64,000 bases of DNA, from positions 49,965,904-50,029,903 of the forward strand of contig CM063502.1 of the NCBI GenBank assembly GCA_032207245.1, in the 5' to 3' direction. Source of the stretch: Pardosa pseudoannulata. Lineage: Eukaryota > Arthropoda > Arachnida > Araneae > Lycosidae. The position numbers were made by a program, and so were the translations under genes. This document shows positions 23,130-34,404 of the stretch, one piece after another; the first letter of the stretch is position 1, and every line of letters begins with the position of its first letter. The notes beneath the pieces are model-generated. The model was given only the letters and a program-made list of their open reading frames with translations. It was not told the DNA's origin and made no database searches.

Positions 23130-26100
23130 TGTCACCTTAAGAGAAATATCTGCAATGTCGGTTTCCTTTCTCCTTGTGTTCTAAATCCAGATAAGTTGAG
23201 CTAGTCTCACGAATTGAAAACTTATCCTGATGGTTTATCTAGTAAAAATTGCTTGGATAAAATGATGGAATGTCTCCATTGAAAACTGGATTTAAACATT
23301 TTTTTTATAGTAATCCGACTACACTTTTGTTATTTTTCTGCTGTCCTTATTTTGAGTTTTCCTATATAAAAAAAAATCCAATAATACCCGCAAAACCTTT
23401 AACAAAACTTTTCTTGTTTTCTTTCATCTAACATTTTAAGTTTCTTTTGATAGTAAATCGACCTTTTTCTACTGCAATCAGATACATTTATAAAAATCCC
23501 CTTACTGTTTTATTACATTTTCCAATTTTTTTTTCTTTACCAAATTATATTTATGCAACAATCTGCACAGAATTTTGCTGGGTTTTCGATTACGTTTTAA
23601 TTTTAAGAGGTGTTCAATGTAATTTTGTTTCTTTAAATTCTTTTCTCCCGTTACTTTTAGAGTATGAATGATTAACCACAATATACTCACAGTTGCATGC
23701 TTTCTACAAAACTTACAAATACCTAATTATATTTTCCTATTGTACACCAAAAACTCTGAATTAAAACGCATTTTCAAAAATGTAAGAATACATTATTTCA
23801 AACATGTGAAAAATAGTTTTAAATTTTAGAAGATACAAATGAAAATTTGCCAGACAAGGGAAATTTCAGTAAACAAAAGAATACATATTTATTTTAATTA
23901 TTGCTGTTTATTTTGCACGAAAATTACTTTAGATAAAAAGTTTTAAACCATCTTTGTTAAAAATTCCTGAACAAATATGTAAAATATCACCCCCACGATA
24001 AAAATTACTATTAGAAGAAATAAATTGCTTATAGATACAAATTTAATTTTGATGAACTCCTCTTTACACTTGCCATACTTATTGTCAAAATCAAATTCTT
24101 AGAGTAACAACAAGATTTAATGCAAAATCTGGAGTTGTAATTAGTTTTTGCATTTCAGTTAAGCGTTAACATTGCCTAGAAAGTCCAAAAAGACATTTCA
24201 TCTGCTAGATCAAGCTCCTGTATATTTCCTGTTTTTTCAACGATCAACAATTTTTTCAAATTTTTACAGTGTTAAATTAAAACATTTTAGTAGTTTATTT
24301 TAAATCACATGTATTGAACAAGGATTGAAAATATTGCCTGCCGTTACTCATTAAATCAAAACTGCATTCAAAAGCTTTAAGTGCTTCGTCTATTGAAAAA
24401 ATGATATTCTTCCAGAGTTCGGCATTTCAGTTTAATTAGTAAAAAATATAAAATAATCATGTTTCATGTTTAACTACAAATAATTATATTTTCTAAAAGA
24501 TTTTTGTAATTTTTTTCCTAATCAAAGTATTTTACAAATTCCAGCCAACATGCCGTCCGAATAGAGTATTTCCCAAGGTTTTGTCCGGTCCTAGGTCTCT
24601 ATAAGTCCTGCGTGGTTTGCCTTTCCCGAGCTTTCACATGCAATGCAGCAACATATGTTGAAAACATTTGACCACGTTTTGGAAAAATAACAATATCCAA
24701 AATACTACTCAGAATTTCGGGCAAGCATATAATGAAGTGAGGAAAATATGATACCTATGGGTAAATATATTTTGTCACACTTCATTAAAGATTTTTGCGA
24801 CTTGATCTCAACAGATGTTGAGAATCTTGGACATTAATTAGGCTAGGCTATGACTTACTAGATGCATCCGATGCAAGTATCTAAACAGATTCTGAGTCCC
24901 TTGTTGACAAATCTCTCATCAGCATAAAAGAACTAACTTATAGTAAAAAATGAAATTGAAGAAAATGTGTGCAATAACAGAAGTTTCATACTGAATAATC
25001 TTACAAAAATATTCAAAGCCATTGAAATAGTATCTGAATTGTTTAAATAAAATGATCCAAATGGTAAAAAGAGTCTTGAAACAAGTCAAAACTAGAAAAT
25101 AATCCATGTTATTTTGTGATTCACGAAAAAGAGGGGGGGGGGAATTAACGCAAAAAAACTTTCCCCAATTTTCTAAATGATATCTTTAAATTTACATAAA
25201 CATTAAACAATGAAAATGTTCCATTATTTTTACTTTTCATTCTGTTATTGTTTTTATTTAATTTCAAGTATACATACAAATATTTTTAATTTAGCAAAAT
25301 TTGATAGGAGTGGTATCCCTTTAAAAATGTTTCATTCAGCGATGGTTTATTTAATGCAGTACTTTGGAGCAACCAATTAATAGTACTGAATTGTTCCTCT
25401 ATTTCAAACATCACATCGAAAGATCATTTAAATAAGAGAACTATTAAATTTTGCTCTGTTTTATGCATAATAAAGAGTCACCATGTATACTTCCTTGTAA
25501 AGCATTACAGGAAAATCCTACCGAAGTTAATTACTCGTAGTCAATTTCATATAATTAAATTCTTTTTAACTCGAGTCATCATTCAAGTATATTAAATTAC
25601 TTACACATAAATTATTAAAATGGACAAAGACCTTTTCAAATTTCTACGGCGTTTCTGGTTATTTCAAGGAACTATAAACCAAATTGTAATAAGGAAAAAG
25701 GAGGAAAAAGGAATATAAACTTTTCTTAGTATAAACACGAGACAGAATTACAAGCAAAATATCTGCGTCTCTATTGTATTCCATAACACAATGACAACAC
25801 TCGTCTTATAACTTTATGCATGTTCTAAATTTCATTTTCCGGTAGTAAATCATACTGATTCTGATAGTCAATCATGATAATGAAGAATTTATTATACAAA
25901 TGCATTTTTGTAGCTCACTTTTAAAATATAAATTCGTTGCTAAGTTACAGGTTGTGTTCATAGGACACGTCAACTTTGCATATTATTGTATTCACCCAGG
26001 TGTCTACAGAGACATTACTAAATTTAGTTTGATGCTGACTTCTTTTTTGAGATTCATTCAGACACAGTAAACGTTGTCATAATTACAACAACCTCGACAA

Positions 26101-26320
26101 GACACGTTATAGAACGAAATCGAGAAATGGTAGGCAGCCAAGTGCCGAGTTATTCTTTGTATAATTGTTCCTCTCCAACCTGTGGCAAAGACAGACAGTG
26201 TTTGCAAATTCATACAATAGAGGAAGAAAAATATACACTTTTCATACTAGTTGACTTAAACTGAAGATCTTTGTCCCCGTATACATATATGGCAGAATTG
26301 TTAATATGTCTGGCTATATG
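23130..26320. other. AT-rich noncoding stretch
   Basis: No gene is supported. Frames of 62-74 codons at 23447-23690 and 24919-25107 lack motifs. Segment 24545-24670 is GC-richer (CCGGTCCTAGG, CCCGAGC) and may be a repeat fragment that I cannot place. A G10 run lies at about 25133-25142. Confidence 0.55.
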
Positions 26321-26412
26321 TGATTTAAATACGTTGCTCCCTAAAGTGTTATTTTTTTTTCATTTTATATGTAAATCATCAGAATCATTAAAAGAACTGG
26401 AATTAATAAATA
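26321..26412 (+). repeat. 92-bp segment repeated at 29076-29167
   Basis: TGATTTAAATACGTTGCTCC starts both copies. They stay almost identical up to the GGAATTAATAAAT word, with only a handful of differences by eye. The second copy lies inside the THAP transposase pseudogene, so this one is probably a fragment of a related element. It runs straight into a 10-bp minisatellite. Confidence 0.85.
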
Positions 26413-26500
26413 GTAGTTAATAGTAGTTAATAGTAGTTAATAGTAGTTAATAGTAGTTAATAGTAGTTAATAGTAGTTAATAGTAGTTAATAGTAGTTAA
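26411..26500 (+). repeat. Minisatellite (TAGTAGTTAA)9
   Basis: Nine exact head-to-tail copies of TAGTAGTTAA, followed by a degenerate TAGTAAATAG. The lack of variation between units points to recent expansion. Confidence 0.97.
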
Positions 26501-26913
26501 TAGTAAATAGTTTTGAACATTAGTGTAGCTGTATGGTGATTTCTTTTCCACAAAGAAGATTTTTTTTATTTTCGTGGAAACCCTTTTTTTTAAACTGAAT
26601 GCAGTTTTATGGAATACCAGCAGTAAGTATATAATATTTTATGAAAGAAGAAAAGTGTAAAATCGCAGTAACTTCCCGGCTTTTTCAAAAATTTCTGTGT
26701 GGAAAATTCCCTTTTAGGGTATAACTAAAGTGCAGCTCACAAGAACGCATTAGATTCCGGTTTCAGGAAGCTAAAATTGGACAGTAGCTCTCCAAACAAA
26801 CTTTTCCGAAATTAAATTGAAATGGGCAAACAAAGAACAAAAACTTTGTGCAGTTCATAAAATATTGGATCATTAATATTTTTCAACATTCAGTAACACA
26901 ACATTTAGATTCA

Positions 26914-27010
26914 GGTGGCATCGATGTCCGTGAGTTTGAATTTCACTCATGGTATGGATGTTTGTAACCGTTCAGTTTGAGCTCCAAAGTGTTGATCCCG
27001 GTTTGTTGAG
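26914..27010 (+). mobile_element. Decayed SINE fragment
   Basis: Matches the family in the middle part: GAGTTTGAATTTCACTCATGG (B-box side), then ATGGATGTTTGTAACCGTTC and GATCCCGGT. The tail is missing. Confidence 0.65.
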
Positions 27011-27124
27011 CTTGAAGGAAACATTTGACCACAACTTTTCAAAGAAAGAAAGAAATTGCATAGGCTGATGATTAAAGTTAAATTAAACGAGGTTCTGTTA
27101 AAATGTATGAGGTTAGTAAGCTAT

Positions 27125-27260
27125 GATTTTGGTGAAGTAGAGCCTACATTTCGCAACACGAGGACTGAAGATATTGAGATCTGTAGATTAAAGCGATACC
27201 GTTGAGAGACAAGGCTTTCTGGTTGAACTACAGAAATGCTGTGACGTCAAGCCAAAGGGC
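27125..27260 (-). mobile_element. Decayed SINE, minus orientation
   Basis: Reads as the complement of the family: AGAGCCTACATTTCGCAACA, then CGAGGACTGAAGA, then ATTAAAGCGATACCGTTGAG. The head towards 27260 is badly degraded but ends in GGGCCGACC, like the family's start. Confidence 0.65.
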
Positions 27261-27264
27261 CGAC

Positions 27265-28190
27265 CTTATGCGCGTTAACTGAACTTATAGTACTGTCCAC
27301 TGGAGTCGCCATTGAACAAGCATAGCCAAGTGTATAATTCTGCTTCAAATTTTGGGTACTTTACAGTAAAGTAAGGTAAGTTTGTTTATAATTAACAATT
27401 TTAAATTTGCAATATTAAATGTCTGTTTACGTTACGATTTTTCAATAGCTGATTTTTAACTTGACATATTTGCTCTTATAACCTTTTATAAATTATTTTT
27501 TATAAAGCTTTAATTGTACCTTTTAAAATAGATGACTAGGAACCCCGATTGTTCAAAACATTAATTTTAAATCTTCAAATGAATTCAAAATGCTGTAAAA
27601 CAAAGATTAAATTTATTTTTACATATTTCTACTAGCATTAAAATTTTATCCATTCAGATGAAAGGTAACCAAATATTTATCTCTTTATAAATAAATAAAT
27701 GTATATATATATTATGTATGTATGCATGCATATTATATAATAAGAGTTGAAGTTGGAATTTGATTCTTACTTAACATTGATATTTATTTTTCTTTTTTTT
27801 TAAATAAGATTTTTTTTAAGTGTCAAACTTATAATATTTGATGATAATTTGTATTTTAATATCTGAATTTATTGTTTCGTAATAAATAGCATGTAGCTAA
27901 ACTAGTTGGGTTTTTTTTACATATTTCAACTCTAATTTAAATTTATTTAATCCCAGAAAAATCAAATTTTTATATATCAATATATTCGCACAGTAGTGTG
28001 ATGATATATAATATTAAATGCATTTTCTTCATTAAGAGTAAAATTTAATAATAGTTCAAATTTAAATTTGATTACTATCTGAACTTTGATATTTTAAAAT
28101 TATTTCCCTTTCTTTAAAATACTTTTTTCCCATATATTTATATGCAGTTTTTAATTTTTGATGATAAATTATTTTCAGCTGTTCTTCACA
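27265..28190. other. AT-rich stretch before the THAP pseudogene
   Basis: No gene recognised. It may include the 5' part or an intron of the transposon that carries the THAP pseudogene. A splice-acceptor-like TTTTCAG ends at about 28178, just before the ATG at 28191. Confidence 0.45.
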
Positions 28191-30019
28191 ATGGTAAATA
28201 AATGCAGTTTCCCTGGATGTCGTGGAAACTACGATAAAGATACTAAAATACATGTATTTTAGTTTCCTCGGGATTTTCTCGGGATTCTGAAATGAAAAAT
28301 GCATAGATTAGAGCAATTCCTAGAAAGGATTTTGTATACACGAAGAATACAAGGATAAGATAGAAATTCTTCATTCTATGAATATAATAACAAATGTCTC
28401 AAGTGCATTTAAAAATATTTGAATGTTACCCAAAATTTAATTTGATGCAAGACATCACAGTAAACCATAGATGAAACAATTTTACTATATGAAATTTGAA
28501 CTATGCATATAGTATTTACATGAATAATTTTTAACAGGCTTGCGAAAAACATTCAAGCCTGAAAATATAGAGTGGGAGTCTTCGGCATTTGATGAGAAGA
28601 AGGGTCAGATTATTACTGCGCCTCTAAAGATTCCGCGATTAACACTTTGACTGCCAAGCCAAAATTGCAAATGTTCACAACGGGGCCAAACTTTTTTTTT
28701 GTGTAATTTGTATTTTTTCAACATAAAACTATATATAAAAACAATATTTCAAAACAAACAATATTTTAAAACAAACTCTCTCTATTTATATATATTCCCT
28801 TTTTTGTTGCATGTTCCAAATATTTAATTTTTCATAAAACTTAGCTCATAAAATCGTCACATATACCAATTTGCGCAAACCACGTATACCTAACACATCG
28901 TAGGGAGCCCAACAATCAAACTCCAATACGATTTTCATGTAACTGATAACATCTTTGATAGCCATGGCCTGAAGTGTTAAAACACCATGGCTATCATATC
29001 GGATAGCCAGTGTCTCAACGGAAATATCACTGGATATCACATATGATAGCCATGGCAGTCACCGTGTTAATGATATGATTTAAATACGTTGCTCCCTAAA
29101 GTGTTATTTTTTTTCATTTTACATGTATATCATCCGAATCATTAAAAGAACTGGAATTAATAAATTGTATAAAGGACTTCTTCACAAAATGGAAAATTCT
29201 TCAAAAAAGGAAAGCTTTACCAACTATTTTTCCAGGATGTCCTAGCTACTTATCTAAAGAATCAAATGAAACAAGAGAAAGCCTTAACAAGAAAAGGATG
29301 AGACAAGAATATTTAAACATAAAACAAGCCATAGAAGGCAGTCGAAAATCAAAAGAGGATTATGAAATGTCAAGAATTTTTTAAGATATAGAGGAACTCC
29401 TGGTATTTGCAGAAAAATTTCCATGTTCATCTTTTCAGTGTAAGTTAAAAAATAACGTCTTATTGTATTTAGATATAAATTATGGATTTGATAAAGTAAT
29501 CTTAAACTATGCAGTGTTTATAGATGAGAATTTAAAATTATACGTTTCTTTAAGAGGGGTGTGCATTAACGATGCTTTTAAAGTACCTTGCAAACTAAAA
29601 AACATGAAACTTTTGAAATTCTAGATGAAATTGAAAAAGCATCTTTAGAAATGGAAAATTCAAAGACAGTTAATGCATTAAAAATTATTTTAAAAGATTA
29701 AAATCAAAGTTTATCTGATAATCCTGCTTTTAACTTTTTTGAAGAACAGATTTCTCTTTTAAACATTCCACCTGAAAAATATAGATATTCCCCCAATACT
29801 TTAATATTTTCTTCTATGGTATATATATCCCCCAAAGCTTATGTTTCTAAGGAGTTCAGGTTTGTTAATTTTGCCTCACTCATCCACTATAATTTAACTA
29901 AACTCAAAAATGAATTTTAATCCTCAGGTAGAACAACAAGATTCAAACCTTTTAGCATATGCAAAACAAAGAATTACAGAATTAAATGATAATGATATTT
30001 ATGTTTCCCCTTTATTTTA
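28191..30019 (+). pseudogene. THAP-domain P-element-like transposase, broken
   Basis: The start MVNKCSFPGCRGNYDKDTK carries the CxxxxC pair of a THAP zinc finger. After a stop come IRAIPRKDF and, with a frameshift near 28555, CEKH and FKPENIEW, the second zinc pair and AVPTF-like side of the C2CH domain. A MITE interrupts it at 28639-29070. From about 29190 the reading continues with LPTIFPGCPSYLS, a coiled region (KKRMRQEYLNIKQA), LLVFAEKFPCSSFQCKL and DEIEKASLEM. Then come NTLIFSSMVYISPKAY and finally LLAYAKQRITELND, a pattern I associate with P-element-like THAP transposases. Several in-frame stops (28260, 29382, 29622, 29698) kill it. The RNase H-like catalytic core downstream is missing. 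Such proteins bind transposon ends through THAP and cut DNA; this copy cannot. Confidence 0.83.
28639..29070. mobile_element. piggyBac-like MITE nested in the THAP pseudogene
   Basis: Bounded by TTAA on both sides. The left end reads TTAACACTTTGACTGCC and the complemented right end TTAACACGGTGACTGCC: 15 of 17 positions agree. It is 432 bp without coding capacity. Near the right end the word GATAGCCATGG and its complement recur at about 28957, 28987 and 29046, giving internal hairpins. It belongs to a different family from the MITEs at 9986 and 19643, although all share the TTAACAC start. Confidence 0.9.
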
Positions 30020-30135
30020 AAAATGTATTATTTCCTAATCTGTGTAAGATTGATTAAAAACAATTCCCCCCCCCCAATTCTAACTTGTGTTTTTGTTTAT
30101 TATTATTAAGGGGGGATTTTTCCATAATATAAGTA

Positions 30136-30915
30136 TCGAGAATGAAATACATATTTGACAATGAAACAAGATTTAAAATATTCAGTTATATCAAACTGAA
30201 GAAGAGCTTTTAAACATACTCGGAAAATAAAAATATTTTAAGAGAGACTTGTTTCAGAGTGATCATTGACTCTTATGGTACACAGAAGTAATTTGGTACA
30301 TTCAAAAATGATATATTCAATTGTTTAAGCTATTAAAGAAAAGATTCTAGATAATAGCTGAAACGTAATAAGCATTCTTAAGGGATTAATATATAAGATG
30401 TAATTGACATAATTTGAATTTTATCATAAAGGTATGAATTATTTATAAAAAGCTTCACAGACATCAGTTTGATGTTTTATAATATTTGAATATATTAGGT
30501 ATTATTTCTAAATCTATACAGTGTTTTGATTAAAAGGAATAAATAGTTTTTCCTAATTCTGATGTATTATTTTACATACTTTATGATAATTACAAAATTT
30601 AAACACGGGAAATGTGCTAGGAGATACATATTTGACAACAAAACTAAATTTTTATTAATCAAACTTAAAAAGAGGTTTTAAACCTATTCAGTTTATAAAA
30701 TATTTATGTAGTACAGATACTTATTTTCGGAATGATTATTAACTCTTATTGTACACCAAAATATTTTTGTACATTCAAATATTACATATTGAATTGTTTA
30801 AGAGTTTAAAATGTTTCTATGTGATAATAGATGAAAATGTAATAAACACTCTAAAGGAATTAATGTATAATCTGTAATGTACTGACAAAAATTTAAATTT
30901 ACCCATAAAGGGATA
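30136..30915 (+). repeat. Diverged tandem pair, about 480-bp period
   Basis: 30136-30440 and about 30617-30915 share word order: ATACATATTTGACAA, a Lys-rich AAACT..AAGAGG part, ATTxACTCTTATxGTACAC, TTCAAxTGTTTAAG and a final CATAAAGG. By eye the two are roughly two-thirds to three-quarters alike. They follow the THAP pseudogene and may be its 3' noncoding part or an independent local duplication. Confidence 0.75.
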
Positions 30916-30954
30916 ATATGATAAATAAAGATCTCTGGTATTTGAAGACAAGCA

Positions 30955-31010
30955 GAGAAGCTATGTCAAGAAAGCTAAGACAAGAAAGCTATGTCAAGAA
31001 TGCTAAGACA
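30955..31010 (+). repeat. Short tandem repeat, 27-28-bp unit, two copies
   Basis: AAGCTATGTCAAGAA followed by GCTAAGACAAG occurs twice in a row. It lies within a 67-codon frame (30918-31121) that is otherwise unrecognised. Confidence 0.8.
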
Positions 31011-31324
31011 AGCAACTCGCTCCTTCGTAGTGACGTCAGAGCAGCATTGGCCTCTACGGTACTGCTACAAGCATTCAATTCTACCAGTGGTATTCCGACT
31101 TTAAGATTACATAGCAAATAGGCACCCTATATGTTCTGCCATTGGATCAGAGGTTGATAGAAGTGTATCAAGTAATAACAAAATATACTCTTCGAGCATC
31201 AGTCACTTATTGAATCTTAAATATGACTATAAACATCTACCATTTTCTTTCTAGAGTTAAATGGGTAGATAAACTCAATTTGATCCTCAATTTAGATTGA
31301 TCCATAAAAGATACATTTTATGAA

Positions 31325-31440
31325 TACGAATCACACTGCTGCCATGGATGTTCGTAGCCGTTCGAAATTAGCTTTAAGCAGTAGATACTGATCTTAGTCC
31401 TCATGTATCAAAACAGAAGACCGCTCCAAACCAAATGAAA
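31325..31440 (+). mobile_element. SINE fragment, same family
   Basis: Contains CCATGGATGTTCGTAGCCGT, then TCGAAATTAGC, TTTAAGCAGTAG, TAGTCCTCATGT and a CTCCAAACCAAATG tail. The tRNA-like head is missing. Confidence 0.85.
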
Positions 31441-31444
31441 CCAA

Positions 31445-32675
31445 CCATATAAAGAAACTAATTCCCTTCCCTTTCCAATAAACTGTACTGAAACAATTTA
31501 ATTCAAATCTGTAAGAAAATACCGTTTTGAAATATCTCAAATATTCATAACTAAATTCGTATATTTCATGATTCAATTTTAGTCTATATACACATTCCTA
31601 TATTTTTTATACTTTCTACCAATACCACCATGAAAAAGTAGCCCTACTTGCTTTTTTAGTCAAGAGAAATTCGCCTTCATCTCCTGATATGAAATAGGTT
31701 TTATTAAAGGACTGCCTTTCGGCCAAGGGCGTCAGATGTCTATTCAGTTACAGCGATTGTATCAAAGTTTGCGATATAAGGACATCTTGCAAAATCCATT
31801 CAAACACTGCCAAAAAAATGTTAAAGAAAAGTTTGACAACTTAAAGTTCGAAATGCAAACACCTTTTGTGAAACTGTACAGAGAAAGAGAATACGTCCCA
31901 CTACGCTGATGTTGATTTTTTTTTCCGAATTTGCCTTTCGGTAATCTACATAGGATGTTGTTGATCTTTTCATGATATTGCAAAAGTTAGTTTAAAGCAC
32001 TAAAGGTGATATTTTTCAATTTGAGAGCTGTATATAAAATGAGCAGTAAAGACATTTCCCTTGTTACTTTATTCAAAAAGAAACGTAGAATTAAATTTCT
32101 GAGTTAGACTTTACAATGCGTATATTACGTGAAAAAATATTGATCATGTCTTGAGAGAATTGGTGTTATTTGTAACAGTTATACTTGTAAAAATCCTTGA
32201 TGCTTTGGGATAGTTGTTTCTAGCCAATTTTGCAATTACATTTTAGAAAATTGCGTTACTTAAAATGGAAACGTAAAATTCGTTTCAATGATTTCTATTT
32301 TCTAAATTGTTAATCAGCTTTAAGATTAAGTCAAAATAAGCACTTTTTTAGACGAAAGTAATAATTCTCAACTAGGAATTGTATATAAATTGATCAACGT
32401 ATACTGTTCTGCCATTTGTTTTGGGGGGGGAGTGTTGATTGAGCCGAACAATGAGGTAGGGATCTACATTTAACCCTTTATTTAATTTGAATGAATGGAC
32501 TTTGAAATTCCAAATTTTATTAATTCTGAAAATACTTGCGAATTCATTGTTACACTTAAGCCTTTTGCATTCAAGTAGCGACTTATAATCCGTACCTAAT
32601 GCCCATTATTGAAATAATCCTTAGAGTATTTTTCTGATTTGATAACTTAATAAAAAAGGGTTAAATCCAGAAGAA
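31445..32675. other. AT-rich noncoding stretch
   Basis: No gene recognised. Frames at 31394-31576 and 31762-31983 on the minus strand carry no known motif. A G8 run lies near 32404. Confidence 0.5.
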
Positions 32676-32679
32676 ACTA

Positions 32680-32815
32680 CGGCTTGGAATCCTATTTCTG
32701 GCAGGGAAATTTGGAACCTAGGGTCTGCTCAGATCTACTTCTTAAGTAGATTTGAACTCATTAGTCCTCTACAAGCAAAATAGTAGACCAGATAGTTCCA
32801 AACAAAACCAAACTT
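32680..32815 (+). mobile_element. Decayed SINE, plus orientation
   Basis: Contains GGCTTGGAATCC (B-box side), CTCATTAGTCCTC and ATAGTAGACCAGATAG, then a TTCCAAACAAAACCAAAC tail. It forms a tail-to-tail pair with the next entry. Confidence 0.7.
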
Positions 32816-32835
32816 TACTGGATCGAACGATAATA

Positions 32836-32990
32836 CAACTACGTTCATTTTTTTTAACATGAGAGCCGATAGACATGAACCTGTAGCATGATATTCATAC
32901 CGAACAGCTACAAATTTCAATATCCGGAGGATTTGAATTTATAGTCTTTCATTACTAAAGTCAGAGCCTTACGTGTTAGACTATTATTTT
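32836..32990 (-). mobile_element. Decayed SINE, minus orientation
   Basis: Complement of the family: CTACGTTCATTTT, AACCTGTAGC, CATACCGAACAGCTACAAAT and ATCCGGAGGATTTGAA. Together with 32680-32815 it makes an inverted pair. Confidence 0.7.
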
Positions 32991-32994
32991 TCAA

Positions 32995-34035
32995 GAACAA
33001 AGGAAACGTTCCCTTAGTTTTGATCATCCCCAAGGAATTTATGTTTTGTTGATTTCGCCTCGCTCTCTCACTCTCACCAACTAGAGAGAAGGCCCTTATT
33101 TTACACAGATTCATCTTAAACATACTGTGTTGGTAAAGGGAAATAGTTTTAGGTGTGTCCATCTCAAACCTACCACTCTAGCTAAAAATCTAAGCCTTCT
33201 CTGGATCTGAATCTATATAAATATGATAGAAGTATTTACCATGTAGCAGGCCTTTTGACCCATAAATATCAAACATTTCTTATTGAAAACAGTCTAAATT
33301 TAATTTGTAAAATTTTGTTTCCCTGGAGAATTTTTTACTGAAGACGTACGGCAATCCTATAAACAATAGTGAATTTTTTCAAATATGTGCTTTTATTTAT
33401 AGTTGACCTTTGAATCGAAGTTATATTTTTCGAACCTCGCACAAGAATTTATTTTTTAAATGGGTGTATCAACTAAAAACATAAAGAGAAACTATGTTAA
33501 TTTTTAAATAACTTCACTTTGCAGTCTTTTGTTTATATATATAACAAATCTATCACAATTTTTTTTTGTCTGTAAATGACATACTATGAGATTTATAAAT
33601 ATACAGCTCATCCCGTAAAGCAGCAGAATGCAATAATAGTTCCTTAAATTTCATATAAGAAAATATGGAATTCTTTTACAAATCCGTAATCGAGAGATTA
33701 TATTTAAGATATTCATTAATGTTTATTTGGCAGTAATGATTCAGGCATCATTAAGTTAATGGGCTAATAATGCTTACTAATTAAAAAAACTTAAGCGAAA
33801 AATACCAATAAAAATACAAGCGTTATACCCAAAAGAGAAATCTGTAGGCGGTAAAGTAATCCTTTATATAATTCTAGTGTTAAGAAATAGAGAATCGATT
33901 TTAAGCAGTACGTCCAGGACTAATTATACCATTCGTTGCAAATACTAACTGTAGTGCCAAATCTATAGTGGGTATAACCACATACTTAGACAAACAAAAG
34001 GATTCTACAAATCATGTTCAAAATATGCATCAATT
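32995..34035. other. AT-rich noncoding stretch
   Basis: No gene or element recognised. Confidence 0.55.
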
Positions 34036-34039
34036 TGCC

Positions 34040-34194
34040 AGTTGAGGACTATGTAGAGCACTGCCATTAAAACTCAGTATCCGAGGACTCGAATCCTGTT
34101 ACTAGGCTAGATTTTCGTAGGCGTTCGGTATCGACTTTAATCAGTTACCCCTGTCTAATTTCTCCTCGAATTTAACTAAAGGACCAAATCAAAT
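34040..34194 (+). mobile_element. Decayed SINE directly before a young copy
   Basis: GACTCGAATCCTGTTACTAG, GTAGGCGTTCGGTATCGACT and CCTGTCTAATTTCTCCTCG follow the family, and the end AATCAAATCAAATAA is a decayed CCAAA tail. The young SINE at 34207 inserted into this tail. Confidence 0.8.
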
Positions 34195-34206
34195 CAAATA
34201 ACAATG

Positions 34207-34390
34207 GGCCGAACGATGGCCGAATGGTTAGGGTGCTGGCCTTCGGAACCGGAGTTCGTGGGTTCGAATCCCACTATGGCATGGATGTTCGTAGCCGTTC
34301 GGAATCGGCGTTAAGCAGTAGGTCCCGGTCTCATTAGCCCTCGTGTTGCAAAAAGTGGACCGTAGCACTCCAAACCAAACCAAACCAAAA
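34207..34390 (+). mobile_element. tRNA-derived SINE, young reference copy with TSD
   Basis: This is a complete copy of 184 bp, flanked by an exact 12-bp duplication CAAATAACAATG (34195-34206 and 34391-34402). Order: GGCCGAACGATGGCCGAATG (A box), GGTTCGAATCCCAC (B box), ATGGATGTTCGTAGCCGTTC, GGTCCCGGTCTCATTAGCCC, TGGACCGTAGCACTCC and the tail (CCAAA)3-like. The 3' pentamer repeat replaces a poly-A tail. It is transcribed by Pol III in principle and relies on a LINE for retrotransposition; the partner is not identified here. It targeted the A-rich tail of an older SINE. Confidence 0.95.
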
Positions 34391-34404
34391 CAAATAACAA
34401 TGCA

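Noticed and set aside
27242..31038. TGACGTCA at 27242-27249 and 31031-31038 as an 8-bp target duplication around the THAP element
   Set aside because: P elements do make 8-bp duplications, but no terminal inverted repeats were seen inside these sites, one lies in a decayed SINE, and the same word also occurs at 59810 and 63943.
34207..34280. Functional tRNA gene
   Set aside because: The tRNA-like head is part of a SINE with target duplications and many copies.
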